Positions 1 through 9,209 of a stretch of 64,000 nt of DNA are shown piece after piece. Made by a program: the position numbers and the translations under genes. The notes under the pieces are model-generated. The model saw only the letters and a program-made list of their open reading frames with translations. It had not been told where the DNA came from and ran no database searches. The DNA is taken from the NCBI RefSeq assembly GCF_023276375.1, contig NZ_JALLPK010000001.1, forward strand, positions 434,001-498,000, read 5' to 3'. This DNA comes from Halocatena marina. Lineage in GTDB: Archaea; Halobacteriota; Halobacteria; Halobacteriales; Haloarculaceae. The first letter of the stretch is position 1; the number at the start of each line of letters is the position of its first letter.

Positions 1-173
1 GCATTAGAACACTGTTAGAGCGCCTTCCCGATGGAGGCGGCGACAACGCAGAGAGCAGTGTCGAACACATGTACTCGGGTCACGGTGGTCCCTTCCACGG
101 TGACGTGCGCACTGTCATCGAACGAGCACTGGAGCGAGCAGAGCGCCGAGAACCGAAATATCCTGACGAGTAG
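1..173 (+). CDS. MBL-fold hydrolase, C-terminal fragment (5' end outside window)
   Basis: An open frame enters from the left edge (codons start at base 3) and ends at TAG 171-173, giving 56 residues. The segment MYSGHGGPFHGDVR resembles the C-terminal metal-ligand loop of metallo-beta-lactamase-fold hydrolases, where a GHG(G/x) motif precedes a terminal helix. The tail (ERALERAERREPKYPDE) is charged and helical. Too little is present to assign a substrate. The family call rests on one motif, so it is moderate. Confidence 0.55.
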   Translation, partial: IRTLLERLPDGGGDNAESSVEHMYSGHGGPFHGDVRTVIERALERAERREPKYPDE

Positions 174-220
174 TACCACACCTACAGAAACGGTAGTACT
201 GTAGCAAGCAATCGTCGGGT

Positions 221-352
221 ATGGTCGGTTCTGCCTTTCTCAGGGGAGAAGACGTACGGCTGCGGACGATCGAAAAAGACGACGTCGACTTCCTCTGTGA
301 TCTCATCAACGATCCCGACGGGTGGCCGTATCTGAACAATCACACGCCTTGA
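221..352 (+). pseudogene. GNAT acetyltransferase, N-terminal fragment
   Basis: From ATG 221 the frame reads MVGSAFLRGEDVRLRTIEKD and continues to LINDPDGWPYLNNHTP, then stops at TGA 350-352 after 43 residues. This matches the beginning of haloarchaeal GNAT-family N-acetyltransferases (FLRG..V.LRTIE..D..FL...NDP), which normally run about 180 residues. I could not find the acetyl-CoA-binding part in any frame downstream, so the gene looks broken or deleted. Confidence 0.5.
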
Positions 353-666
353 AATCGCTCCTGGGACAATGAGCCAGCATCTCCGGCGGATCGAAGCGAA
401 GATTTTCTCTGAGTATCCTTCCGACGCCAGCTCGAGCGAATTATAATACAGCGTACGCTGCGATCCACGCAAGAGACATCAAACAGATCGTCCTCCTACG
501 AACCTTCTGAATCAGAACGAGCAGTACGCTGTCGATACGTCCCGACAACACCAGCCATCACGATTCGGTATTTGCTATTCGAGTCGGACTCACGACTCGA
601 TCAGCACTGTTCGCACGATTCTCCGCACAAACAGCTCGTACTGGGGCCATTTCCACCCGCTCTCAA
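353..666. other. Gene-free stretch between GNAT fragment and polC 3' end
   Basis: No convincing coding frame, RNA gene or repeat was seen. It may contain the decayed remainder of the GNAT gene, but I could not align any frame to that family. Confidence 0.4.
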
Positions 667-3600
667 TCACATGAAGTCCTCGATCCCACTTTGTTTATTT
701 TTGTCATTTTCGAATATGCTTTCTAACCGCCGTCGGAGGATGTCGAGGCGCTGTTTCGTGTACTCACGACAGCCAAACTCCTCTGCGACGTGGATCGCGG
801 TGTCCAGATACTTGTTGACGGATCCCTCGTGGACGGTGAGCGTGACGCGGCCATCACACTCACGACACGACCCGGTGAGAGGCATTCGTCGGTACTTCAC
901 CCCACAATCGAGACACCGGGTGTCTTGCCGGGAGAACGCACGAAGGTTTCCGATGAGGTCCGGCAAGAAGTGGTACTCGATGACACGCTCTGCGACATCT
1001 GTTTCATCGACTGCGCGCAGCTTTCGAGCAAGTTCCAGCTGTGCGTCCATCTTGTCCATCATTGATTCGAGCGTTTTGTACGCCGAGAGATCCGGCCCAG
1101 CAGCGAGATCCGTGGTGTCGTGTGTGTGTTTGAATCCGGAGTACTCATCGTCGGTACCGAGCGTTTCCTCGGCGATTGTGATGTCAACTTCGCCGGGATC
1201 GGCCATCCGACGGGTTGCCTCGTAAAATTCGCGGGGATACGTATCGACGATGTCCACATTGTGTGCCTCGTCGTCGATCTCCGTGGGATCAATACGCGAG
1301 GACATGACCAACGGTGCGTCCATCGAGTTGTGGGCATAGAGCCAATTTGCGGTGAAAATAGGCTCACCGCCGACTTGTAGGTCGTACAGATAGCCACTGT
1401 AGTCGACCTGCTCGATGTTCGTGATTCGGAGATACGAGAGATCTCCTTCGACGAGCGGTCGGAGTTCGTCGAGACAGTGCGCTGCCTCGGTCGGTACCTC
1501 GCGCTGGTCGAGTTCAGCGACGATTTCGCTGAGCTTGTCCACTAAGATGGTCTCATCACGCTCGATCGACGCCGGAATGAGCTGTTCGACACCACGGATA
1601 TCCATTTCGCGGAGGTCCTCTAGGGCACTCGGAATACGGACCGTGAGAGGTTCGGTGCCGTCATCGTCTTGCTGGCGAGAATCGCTCGCTCCACGAGAGG
1701 CAGTGAGCGTGTAGACCGACTGCTCTGATTCCTCCTGATCGTGCATTGCTATGTCGGCGACCAGTCCGAGCCGGTGGAGCAAGAATACGATCCCGTCTTT
1801 GACCGCCTCACTCGTCGTGTCGAATTCGACGCTCGAGTCGTTGTCGTCCTCACCATCGTCGATGAATCCACGGAGGAACGACAGGATGATCCTGCGCTCT
1901 GCACGGAGGATGCAGTCGGGAACAGCGTGTGCACAGTCGCTGTCGTTCGCACGCGAGTCAGCTTCGGTTTCTTCGATCCCAAGGTGATTGAGAACGTCTT
2001 TGAACACGGCCGGAAAGCGGACCTCACTGAACGTCTCCGACTGTTCAACAGACGGACTGCAACCGAGTACTGTTGTCGATACCTCAAGGATGCGTTCGGT
2101 GATCGACTCTTCACTACTCGTGAGTGTCGGGTTGTCATCGGAGAGTGATCCATTCGCGAGAACGTACCCAAGGAACCACGCGAAATCCACATCAACAGGG
2201 AGGTATCGATTGATTCCGATTTCTGATTCTTTGCTCCCGACTTCCGTGCTGTCTGGCACGGACTGATGGTCGTGTGTCGTTTCGGGCGTCGAAAACATCT
2301 CGAACGGGAGTTTTTGTCTATTTGTTGAACGATCGTCGTCGGCCGTGTCTGCTGGATCATCGACGAAGACGTACGGTGAATCGATACAATCGGTGACGTC
2401 AATTGTCGTCTCGATTGTTTCGACCTCTAATCGGCGTGGCGCGACGATCACGTCTCCCTCTTCGAGGTCGTCGCCAGCGACGTCCTCTATCCCGTCGTCG
2501 TACCGAAAGAGGCTGTGATTCGCTGTAATTTCCAGTGATCTCCCGAACTGGGTTTCGACGCGGAGCAACTGCTCGTCTTCACCGGCGCGGTATCGAATCG
2601 CCTTCTCGATCGGTTTCGGAGCAGCTTCGTGGTTCTCATCGAACGCGTACGTCGTCCATCCCTCTTCGAGGCAGATTTTCTTCTGGAACTTTCCATCGTG
2701 CTCGACCGGACTATCGAGTTGCGTCCAGAACTCCTCGAACGTGAGACATCTGACCGCACCCTCTGGACCGAACGCGAGCAGTTGAGAGTCCTCCGTCACG
2801 CTTCCCCCGCGTTTGTCCGGGAGATAGAGCTTGCTGAAATTCAACAGTCCGTCCATGAGAAGCATCACACAGTCTTCGTCCCCATCGCACTGTCCGACGT
2901 GAAGATCGTTCGCCACAAGTGTGTGGGTATCCGCAACCGTGAGACAGTACGTGTGGTCGGTATCACTTTCGACGTAGCGGACGTCTGTGACTTCATCGAC
3001 TCGTGCAGTACTTCCATCGACGAATGGTCGCCCACGCTGATCGTTCGAGTCGAGTGACGCACGTGCCCATTCTGTCTCATCGGAGTCGGTTCCGATGAGT
3101 TCGGTGAACTGAATCGCACTCTCATCAGTAATGTGTACGATCCACGTTTCGACTGTCTGTGGATCATCACCGGAGAACGCAGCACCGACATCCCCCTCAG
3201 GCGTTCGTGTGTCACGGGACACCCGTCCAGTAATACCGAACCGTCTAAGCGCGCCAAGGAGATCTTCTTTCAGCTGGTCACTGACTGTGGTCACGCTGAT
3301 CTCACTGGGCGATGCTACTGTGTTCCCATTGCTGTTGAAGTGAGCTGTGAGGAACGACTGGAGCTGACCGGCGGGTGCACCCATTACGCAATCTGGTATG
3401 CATTTGTCACCCATACCTGATCCGCACGCTAGCACGTCACATAATAACAATGAAACGATTCGGCTCGCTACAGTTACTCGCTCGTTTTCCCCGCCGGCTG
3501 CTTCGACTCCGAGTGCCTCCCTGAACGTTTGAATCGTTGCGTTTTGTGCGGCTTTGTGAGGAAGATTGATGACTGTCCGATACTGGTCCGCTTCCTCTCG

Positions 3601-6600
3601 AACGAAGCCCGACGCCGCGTAGTACCCGAGTAGTGATGCGAACGAGCTGTCGATTTCGAGCCACCGATCGACGCTCGTTCTGTCGTCTTCAACCGACAGA
3701 GAGATGTCTGTTGGAAGGAGGCTGAGAAGCGTCGATTCGTCATACTGTTCAAGAAGCGTCGACACCGGAACGCCATCCCGGTCGGTCTGCTCTGTCCACG
3801 TCGGATGGCGCTCGGAGCTTTTCTCGTCTCCGAGTCGTCGTTCGAGCTGTTTGGTCTCGTGACCGAGACCAGTAATGCGCAATTTGTCGTTCTCGATCCC
3901 ATCGTGTGCGAGACACTCAGCAAGAAGATCGAACGACACCGGTTCTCCCTCGAAATCGACCGATTCTGGATGAAGTACGTTATCGCCTGGTTTGACTTCG
4001 CTCGCACTGACGCGCTCGATTTCGTCCGACCAGCGGAGAACCGTGTGGTCGGGCGTTACACGCAGTGTTCGTCCGTCGTTCGTTTCGATCGCTACGAGAT
4101 GGTCGGGCGCGGGATGTTTCGAGACAGCACTGACCGGCTGAATGCCCATTTCACCATCGTTCGAGATCGATGGAACACAGAGCGCGCCGTCGAGATCTTG
4201 TATGAGCGTCCCGAAATCATCCGATCGTGGATCATCGAGACGCGCCTCAACGACGGTTTCGATGCGTTCGTACCGGTAGCGATCGTCTTCCCCCTTGTAC
4301 CAGATCTTCGTTTCTGGATGGAAGCAGTTGCGCCGTTTTGCCGCGTGGAAGTACGGATGAGCGTATCCGACGGCTGCACTAGTGAATCCGACGACGCGTC
4401 CGACGACCGCGGCTGACGTGTGTGGAGCCATTCCGAACACCAGCTCACCAACGAGATCGTCGCGCGTTTCGACCTCGTAAAACGGCTCCAATCCGTAGTA
4501 CTGCTCGAGGAGGTCATCGACGAAATCTGCGGTTCTGAGCATGTGAACCGCCGCGCCATCGGAGAGGACAATGTCCTGAACGCGGAGTTCGACAAGCTGA
4601 TCGTCGTGACGGAGCGGTTCGCCATCAATATCGGTCTCGTATCCCAGCGAGCGAAACTGCCCTGCGGTCACATCGAGTTCGGTTGGTCGGACGGCTGTCA
4701 CCGGCAGGTCTGTCATGTCGTATCGGATCGTGCCATCCTTGAACGTCGAAACACCGTGTTTTGCCCGTAAGACGCCTTTCTCGATCGGTTCGGCGATTTT
4801 CTGCTCCGAGGTGAGTCCCTTTACTCCTTTGAGGATATCGAAGACCCCCGCGCGCTGATTGACGGCTGCAAGCGCATCACGGTACTCACCCGCCACATCG
4901 ATTGGTCGTCGCTCGACCGGTGATGCGAGACTTCCACAGCGGGGACATTCAGCCCGGCCGGCCTCGTCGGGCTCAGCACGAACGTCACAGTCACGACACT
5001 TATAAACTGGGCGAGTGGTATCGTTGCACTCTGGACAACGGGCTTTGAACGTCGCCGTATCACAACTGGTACACTCCCGACGGGCGATCTGTACCTCGAC
5101 CTGTCCGGCAACAGACTGCATCGATTCTGTGTGTGAGGCTGCCTGTGTGACATCGCGCTGGTTGCCACCAGCTTCACCGATCGGGAACAACGTGTGAACA
5201 GCAGGGCTCAGTTCACGCTTTTCCGATTTTTCTGGCCGACCCATTCGGTTACCAATGCGGGTCGGCGCACGCTCACGAACAGTAAACGGCGCAACCTCGT
5301 TAACTGCCTTGATGGCGTTCTGCCCGTCTACGTCTGGTTCGACCGTCTCGTCAGCTCGGTCTGCTCTGCTCTCGTTGTCGTTGTTCTTGCTCTCTCGATC
5401 TTGTTCACTCTCGCTTTTGTTTTCATGATCACGCTGACTTCCCTCCGCGCGTGTTCCCCACGTACGGGCTTCGTCGGACAGATCGGTTATCGACCACGAT
5501 CGTTCGAGCTGTTCGGTGAGTCCGAGCGAACGAACGAGCGCGAGCGCATCGGGGACAGTGACGGTTTCTTCGTTCTGTGTGTGTTGGACGAGAAGTGTTT
5601 CGAGTATGTTACAGACCGTTTCCGTTCGAGGGACGACGAGCGTGTTGGCTGAATCGGCAGCGTCGATCAGACGACCCTCACTGACAGCGTTGGCCAATCG
5701 TTCGAACTGTTTGACCGTGAGATCGTGCCAGAGGTAGGTGTACTTTGGATGCAACGGCGCGTCGTAGTCAGTAGTCCACCCGATCGCTTCGGCTGCATTG
5801 GGTTCAGAGAGATCGACGTGTGGGTCATCACGAAACATCTGTATGTCCGCACCAGCGTGATCAAGATCCTGCACCCACCACTCGACCGTGTAGGAGGCGG
5901 GCGAGAGTGGATGATTGTTCTCGACGAACTCGCCGTAGTTGACGAGATACTCCCCAAGATCGAGGATAGCTTCGACGCCGTTTCGAATCGTGCGTGCTTC
6001 CTCTAGGTCTTCGACGCGGCGCACATCACCGTTTGCAAGCCGGACTGTCGGCCCTTCGATGGTATCGACTGGAACAACGCCAGCGGCCTTTCCAGGACGT
6101 TCGGTCTTGATCTGTGTCCCTGTTGCGAGGAAGTCGTCGACGAGATGCATCGTCGCCGGATGAACGCCGGCGGTTGCGAATCCATGGTTTCGAGCGCGGC
6201 CGTAGCGGAGTCTGAAGCCACCTGCACGACACGGGTGAGAGAAGACGGGTCGACCAGCGATGAGGTCGCGGAGGAACTTCGTCGCTGGCTCGACACGCGG
6301 CGGACCTGTTATCTGGTCAGTCTCATCATCATCGACATCGTCGCCGTCGCCATCACTATCATCCTCTGACGATTCGTTCGTTTCCTCGTCTGTGTCCTTC
6401 CCTCCGATGGTTCCTTCGATGAGATCGTCGAGCCATGGCCAGTCGACCTCATCGAGCTGTGTCGTGTAGCGCTTTATTTTTGGGGCCTTCTGGGCGATAC
6501 CCTCTGCGAGGACGAGACACATCCCGCCACGGGGATTGTTCGTATCGACTCGTTCCAAATCGCGGAATCCAGAGACTTCCTCCTGACCAGTCGCCTCCCC

Positions 6601-7242
6601 GTCGAGCATGATGGGACAGTGCTCTGCGATAAATTTCGTCTCTTTGTCCTTCGGAGAGTACTGTAGCCCCGTCTCTGAATCGTACAGATCAACTTCCTCG
6701 GCGTAGCGCTCGACCTCTTCGTCGTACGGCTTGTACTGATCGAGACCGAGTAACGTTCGGGTGTAGTCTGCAACGAGCACCGAAAGCGCCTGTGCTGTTC
6801 CGCCAGCCGAACGGATCGGGCCGGCATAGAACACACGGACGAACTCGGTCCCATCGCTGTTATCGAGCACCTCGACACGGTCAATCCCCTCGATGGGAGC
6901 GGCGACAACACCCTCTGTGAGGAGCGCCACAGCGGTCCGAACTGCACCCTCCACGACACCGGCTGTTGATTCGTATTCTCCGACGCGCCCTTCGGCGAAA
7001 TCCTCCGCGAGTGCGAGTGTGGCCTCTTCGCGGCTCATCTCTCCTTCGAGCTCGCGGACCCGCTCGGCGACGCCTTCGATGCCGAGGATGTTCTCTACGC
7101 GATCGGCCATGTCTTTTGCAACCGGGATCTCTACGTCCGGTTTGGGGTCTCCTCCACGTTGTTTGGCCTCGCGGGCGACCGCGAACGCCTCGTCGAGACG
7201 ACTCTCGATGCGCTCGAAATACCGTTCGTCGGCGTCCCTCAC
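667..7242 (-). CDS. polC: DNA polymerase D (Pol II) large subunit DP2 with two inteins
   Basis: This 2191-residue product is the catalytic subunit of family D polymerase, the archaeal replicative polymerase that works with the DP1 exonuclease subunit and PCNA. The extein contains the DP2 core (GGTAQALSVLVADYTR near residue 150, HPYFHAAKRRN before residue 973) and the catalytic strings CDGDED and DKRGG-SMDAPLV. It ends with zinc-binding cysteines (CLDCGVKYRR, CRECDGRV). Two inteins interrupt it: residues 973-1451 and 1481-1972. Removing them leaves about 1220 residues, a normal DP2 size. A haloarchaeal acidic insert (SDGDGDDVDDDETD) lies near residues 290-310. The start is GTG at 7240-7242, overlapping the stop of the upstream PPC-domain gene by four bases (GTGA), so the two are probably translationally coupled. 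Identification is secure. Confidence 0.97.
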   Translation of the reverse strand: MRDADERYFERIESRLDEAFAVAREAKQRGGDPKPDVEIPVAKDMADRVENILGIEGVAERVRELEGEMSREEATLALAEDFAEGRVGEYESTAGVVEGAVRTAVALLTEGVVAAPIEGIDRVEVLDNSDGTEFVRVFYAGPIRSAGGTAQALSVLVADYTRTLLGLDQYKPYDEEVERYAEEVDLYDSETGLQYSPKDKETKFIAEHCPIMLDGEATGQEEVSGFRDLERVDTNNPRGGMCLVLAEGIAQKAPKIKRYTTQLDEVDWPWLDDLIEGTIGGKDTDEETNESSEDDSDGDGDDVDDDETDQITGPPRVEPATKFLRDLIAGRPVFSHPCRAGGFRLRYGRARNHGFATAGVHPATMHLVDDFLATGTQIKTERPGKAAGVVPVDTIEGPTVRLANGDVRRVEDLEEARTIRNGVEAILDLGEYLVNYGEFVENNHPLSPASYTVEWWVQDLDHAGADIQMFRDDPHVDLSEPNAAEAIGWTTDYDAPLHPKYTYLWHDLTVKQFERLANAVSEGRLIDAADSANTLVVPRTETVCNILETLLVQHTQNEETVTVPDALALVRSLGLTEQLERSWSITDLSDEARTWGTRAEGSQRDHENKSESEQDRESKNNDNESRADRADETVEPDVDGQNAIKAVNEVAPFTVRERAPTRIGNRMGRPEKSEKRELSPAVHTLFPIGEAGGNQRDVTQAASHTESMQSVAGQVEVQIARRECTSCDTATFKARCPECNDTTRPVYKCRDCDVRAEPDEAGRAECPRCGSLASPVERRPIDVAGEYRDALAAVNQRAGVFDILKGVKGLTSEQKIAEPIEKGVLRAKHGVSTFKDGTIRYDMTDLPVTAVRPTELDVTAGQFRSLGYETDIDGEPLRHDDQLVELRVQDIVLSDGAAVHMLRTADFVDDLLEQYYGLEPFYEVETRDDLVGELVFGMAPHTSAAVVGRVVGFTSAAVGYAHPYFHAAKRRNCFHPETKIWYKGEDDRYRYERIETVVEARLDDPRSDDFGTLIQDLDGALCVPSISNDGEMGIQPVSAVSKHPAPDHLVAIETNDGRTLRVTPDHTVLRWSDEIERVSASEVKPGDNVLHPESVDFEGEPVSFDLLAECLAHDGIENDKLRITGLGHETKQLERRLGDEKSSERHPTWTEQTDRDGVPVSTLLEQYDESTLLSLLPTDISLSVEDDRTSVDRWLEIDSSFASLLGYYAASGFVREEADQYRTVINLPHKAAQNATIQTFREALGVEAAGGENERVTVASRIVSLLLCDVLACGSGMGDKCIPDCVMGAPAGQLQSFLTAHFNSNGNTVASPSEISVTTVSDQLKEDLLGALRRFGITGRVSRDTRTPEGDVGAAFSGDDPQTVETWIVHITDESAIQFTELIGTDSDETEWARASLDSNDQRGRPFVDGSTARVDEVTDVRYVESDTDHTYCLTVADTHTLVANDLHVGQCDGDEDCVMLLMDGLLNFSKLYLPDKRGGSVTEDSQLLAFGPEGAVRCLTFEEFWTQLDSPVEHDGKFQKKICLEEGWTTYAFDENHEAAPKPIEKAIRYRAGEDEQLLRVETQFGRSLEITANHSLFRYDDGIEDVAGDDLEEGDVIVAPRRLEVETIETTIDVTDCIDSPYVFVDDPADTADDDRSTNRQKLPFEMFSTPETTHDHQSVPDSTEVGSKESEIGINRYLPVDVDFAWFLGYVLANGSLSDDNPTLTSSEESITERILEVSTTVLGCSPSVEQSETFSEVRFPAVFKDVLNHLGIEETEADSRANDSDCAHAVPDCILRAERRIILSFLRGFIDDGEDDNDSSVEFDTTSEAVKDGIVFLLHRLGLVADIAMHDQEESEQSVYTLTASRGASDSRQQDDDGTEPLTVRIPSALEDLREMDIRGVEQLIPASIERDETILVDKLSEIVAELDQREVPTEAAHCLDELRPLVEGDLSYLRITNIEQVDYSGYLYDLQVGGEPIFTANWLYAHNSMDAPLVMSSRIDPTEIDDEAHNVDIVDTYPREFYEATRRMADPGEVDITIAEETLGTDDEYSGFKHTHDTTDLAAGPDLSAYKTLESMMDKMDAQLELARKLRAVDETDVAERVIEYHFLPDLIGNLRAFSRQDTRCLDCGVKYRRMPLTGSCRECDGRVTLTVHEGSVNKYLDTAIHVAEEFGCREYTKQRLDILRRRLESIFENDKNKQSGIEDFM
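1327..2802 (-). mobile_element. Intein 2 in PolD large subunit (492 aa)
   Basis: It occupies residues 1481-1972 of the PolD precursor, only 29 extein residues after intein 1. It starts with Ser (SVTEDSQLLAF) after DKRGG. Block B reads EITANHSLFRY. The end is the canonical IFTANWLYAHN, followed by Ser+1 of SMDAPLV, so this is a serine-type splicing junction at both ends. LAGLIDADG remnants are FLGYVLANGSL, where the usual acid before Gly is Asn, and FLRGFIDDGED, which looks one residue short. Homing activity is doubtful; splicing residues are intact. Confidence 0.92.
2890..4326 (-). mobile_element. Intein 1 in PolD large subunit (479 aa)
   Basis: It occupies residues 973-1451 of the PolD precursor. 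It begins with Cys after KRRN (CFHPETKIWYK, splicing block A). A block-B TPDH motif follows at VTPDHTVLRW. It ends TLVANDLHVGQ just before Cys of the catalytic CDGDED string. The last residue is Gln rather than Asn and the penultimate is Gly rather than His. A central LAGLIDADG-type region is visible (LLGYYAASGFV and FLTAHFNSNGN), but the acidic positions expected for catalysis read Ser and Asn. The homing endonuclease therefore looks inactive while the splicing domain appears intact. PolD inteins with C-terminal Gln are known from Pyrococcus. Confidence 0.92.
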
Positions 7243-7661
7243 AGTTCCCAGAGATCGAGGTCCGTCGTTTTATCTCGCTTGCGAACTAACTCGGCGTCGA
7301 ACGCACGGACGTACAGCTCGCCTGCAAACGTCGTGGCTCGGTTCAGGTGCCCCGCGACTGTCGAACCGTCCGCACGAGAGAGCGTCGCGTGCGTGTGTGC
7401 GAATCGCCCGTCATCGAGCCGAGAAATGTTACCAATGCAGGCGGCAACCTCCAGCGGCTCGTTGAACTCGACTGGGTGATACTCCTGATCGTCCTGGTCG
7501 TAAAAAAACAGCTCGGCGTCCTGTACAGCCCCAAGACCGTAGAAGAATCCCGCGTCGATCTCGTTTTCGTCAGCGAATTCCTCGATCTGTGCACGCCAGT
7601 CTGCGCCGTGATCCATCCGTGCGATGAACTCGCGAGTGCTCTCGATGACCGTATAGTCCAT
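7239..7661 (-). CDS. PPC/DUF296-domain DNA-binding protein
   Basis: The 140-residue product (from ATG 7659-7661, MDYTVIESTREFIARM) is a single PPC (DUF296) domain. This fold in prokaryotes is a free-standing homotrimer related to plant AT-hook nuclear proteins. Family features are GADWRAQIEEFADE, FFYGLGAVQDAELFFYD, HTHATLSRADGSTVAGHL and the C-terminal LDLWEL. The two histidines of the HTHATL segment are the usual metal-binding candidates. I chose this start because upstream residues are low-complexity hydrophobic and unlike the family. The stop overlaps the GTG start of polC, so the pair is probably cotranscribed, suggesting a nucleic-acid-related role. The biochemical function is not established. 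Confidence 0.85.
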   Translation of the reverse strand: MDYTVIESTREFIARMDHGADWRAQIEEFADENEIDAGFFYGLGAVQDAELFFYDQDDQEYHPVEFNEPLEVAACIGNISRLDDGRFAHTHATLSRADGSTVAGHLNRATTFAGELYVRAFDAELVRKRDKTTDLDLWEL

Positions 7662-7911
7662 ACCCACCGCGACGAGCGATGGTGGCAAAAGTGTTCCCGA
7701 TAGTAGTGCGAGCGCAAAATTGTGACTCTCCAAAAATGGCTAATGTCGTATGTATTTCCCCATCTACACGAGGAATAGTACGTACGGCACTATTGCAGTA
7801 CTTCAGAGGTTGGTACGGACTCCCTCCGGTTACTGCGTTCTAAACCGCACTATATATCAAATCATAGAATTGTTACATAATTGTTTTAATTCAGTCCAAT
7901 AATGGCAATGT

Positions 7912-9090
7912 GTGATACATACTACTCGACGTCGGTTTTTATCGTTGGCTGGCACGACTGCGCTGGCGACAACTGCCGGAGTCACGAGTGCACGATGCGC
8001 TGAGAGAACGGCTACATTTGCTACGTACAACATCGAGGATCTCACGACAGAGCAGGTACAGTCAACCGGAGACGAGCAGGCGGCTGCCGCAGCGCGCGTC
8101 ATTCAGGAAGTCAGACCGGACGTACTCGCACTCAACGAGCTTGTCAACAACGTTCAGGAGAGTGCGGTCAGGGACGTTCCACGCACACCAACGAACGCCC
8201 GAGCGTTCATCGAGAACTATCTCCGGATTCCACAGCGTGACGGTCTCGATAGCATTGACTACGAATATATCTACGTTCCGAAGAGCAACACCGGTGTTCA
8301 CAGCGGAATGGACCTCGACAACAACGGAACAATCGATAAGACGCCCGGTGATCAAACGTACGGGAACGATGCGTACGGCTTCGGTCGCTATCCCGGTCAG
8401 TACGCGTTGGCGATCGTGAGTCGATATCCGATCGAGAAGAGCGCAGTTCGTTCGTTTCGTACGTTCCGCTGGATGGATATGCCCGACAGCGAGATTGTTC
8501 GTGAATCCGAGGGAATGTCTCTCACTGACGAGGAAGCCGAGCACTTCCGTCTCTCCTCGAAAACTCACGTGGACATTCCTGTCACCATCGGTGAGCACAC
8601 TGTCCACGCGCTGTTGGCACATCCAACCCCACCAGTTTTCGACGGTCCAGAGAACTTCAACGGAAAGCGTTGTCACGACGAAATACGGCTCATGGCCGAT
8701 TACGTCGCCGGTGCGGACTACATCTACGACGACAGCGGTGCGTGCGGCGGTCTGAGTGAGGACGCATCGTACGTCCTTCTGGGTGATATGAACGCCGCCC
8801 CCGGAAACGAAGAGAGCCTCGACGCCGCTGGAACGTACTTCCTCGAAAACGAGAATTTCAACACACGGCGGCTCCCAACGAGTCCCGGCGGTGCACAGGC
8901 CGGATCACCGTATCTGACGGCCGAATTCGGGAAACAGGTGGATTACGTGCTCCCATCACCCGACATTGCGATCCGTAACAGTGCCATCGTGTGGCCGAGC
9001 AAGAACGCACAGAAGAACGGACTGTCTGATGACGTGCAGACAGCCTCCGATCACCGACTCGTTTGGGCTGACATCACGTCGAAAGCATAG
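7912..9090 (+). CDS. Tat-exported endonuclease/exonuclease/phosphatase-family protein
   Basis: The 392-residue protein starts at GTG 7912 with a twin-arginine signal (TTRRRFLSLAG, then an Ala-rich hydrophobic stretch), so it is exported folded. The rest is an exonuclease-endonuclease-phosphatase fold. YNIEDLT supplies the Asn of the first motif, LALNELVNNVQ the metal-binding Glu, LLGDMNAAPG the Asp/Asn pair and ASDHRLVWADI the terminal Asp-His. These enzymes are Mg-dependent phosphodiesterases or phosphomonoesterases. An extracellular location suggests a nuclease or phospholipase-like scavenging role, which is inference. An ATG lies ten bases upstream in another frame and is not used. It stands alone with its own upstream region of about 180 bases. 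Confidence 0.85.
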   Translation: MIHTTRRRFLSLAGTTALATTAGVTSARCAERTATFATYNIEDLTTEQVQSTGDEQAAAAARVIQEVRPDVLALNELVNNVQESAVRDVPRTPTNARAFIENYLRIPQRDGLDSIDYEYIYVPKSNTGVHSGMDLDNNGTIDKTPGDQTYGNDAYGFGRYPGQYALAIVSRYPIEKSAVRSFRTFRWMDMPDSEIVRESEGMSLTDEEAEHFRLSSKTHVDIPVTIGEHTVHALLAHPTPPVFDGPENFNGKRCHDEIRLMADYVAGADYIYDDSGACGGLSEDASYVLLGDMNAAPGNEESLDAAGTYFLENENFNTRRLPTSPGGAQAGSPYLTAEFGKQVDYVLPSPDIAIRNSAIVWPSKNAQKNGLSDDVQTASDHRLVWADITSKA

Positions 9091-9158
9091 AATTACTGTT
9101 AGTGCTGCTCTGACGGAAGTTCACTTTGAGAGTGTGCATACTCGTGAAGCTGTGTTGA

Positions 9159-9209
9159 ATGAAACAAAAACGTGATCGACTCGATCGCAAGCAAGCGGCA
9201 CGCGAATAG
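9159..9209 (+). pseudogene. Possible antitoxin remnant upstream of broken vapC
   Basis: A 16-codon frame (MKQKRDRLDRKQAARE, stop TAG) ends one base before the ATG of the PIN-domain gene. Basic, helical tails like this are typical of VapB-type antitoxin ends, but nothing recognisable precedes it. It is probably a decayed remnant; evidence is weak. Confidence 0.25.
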
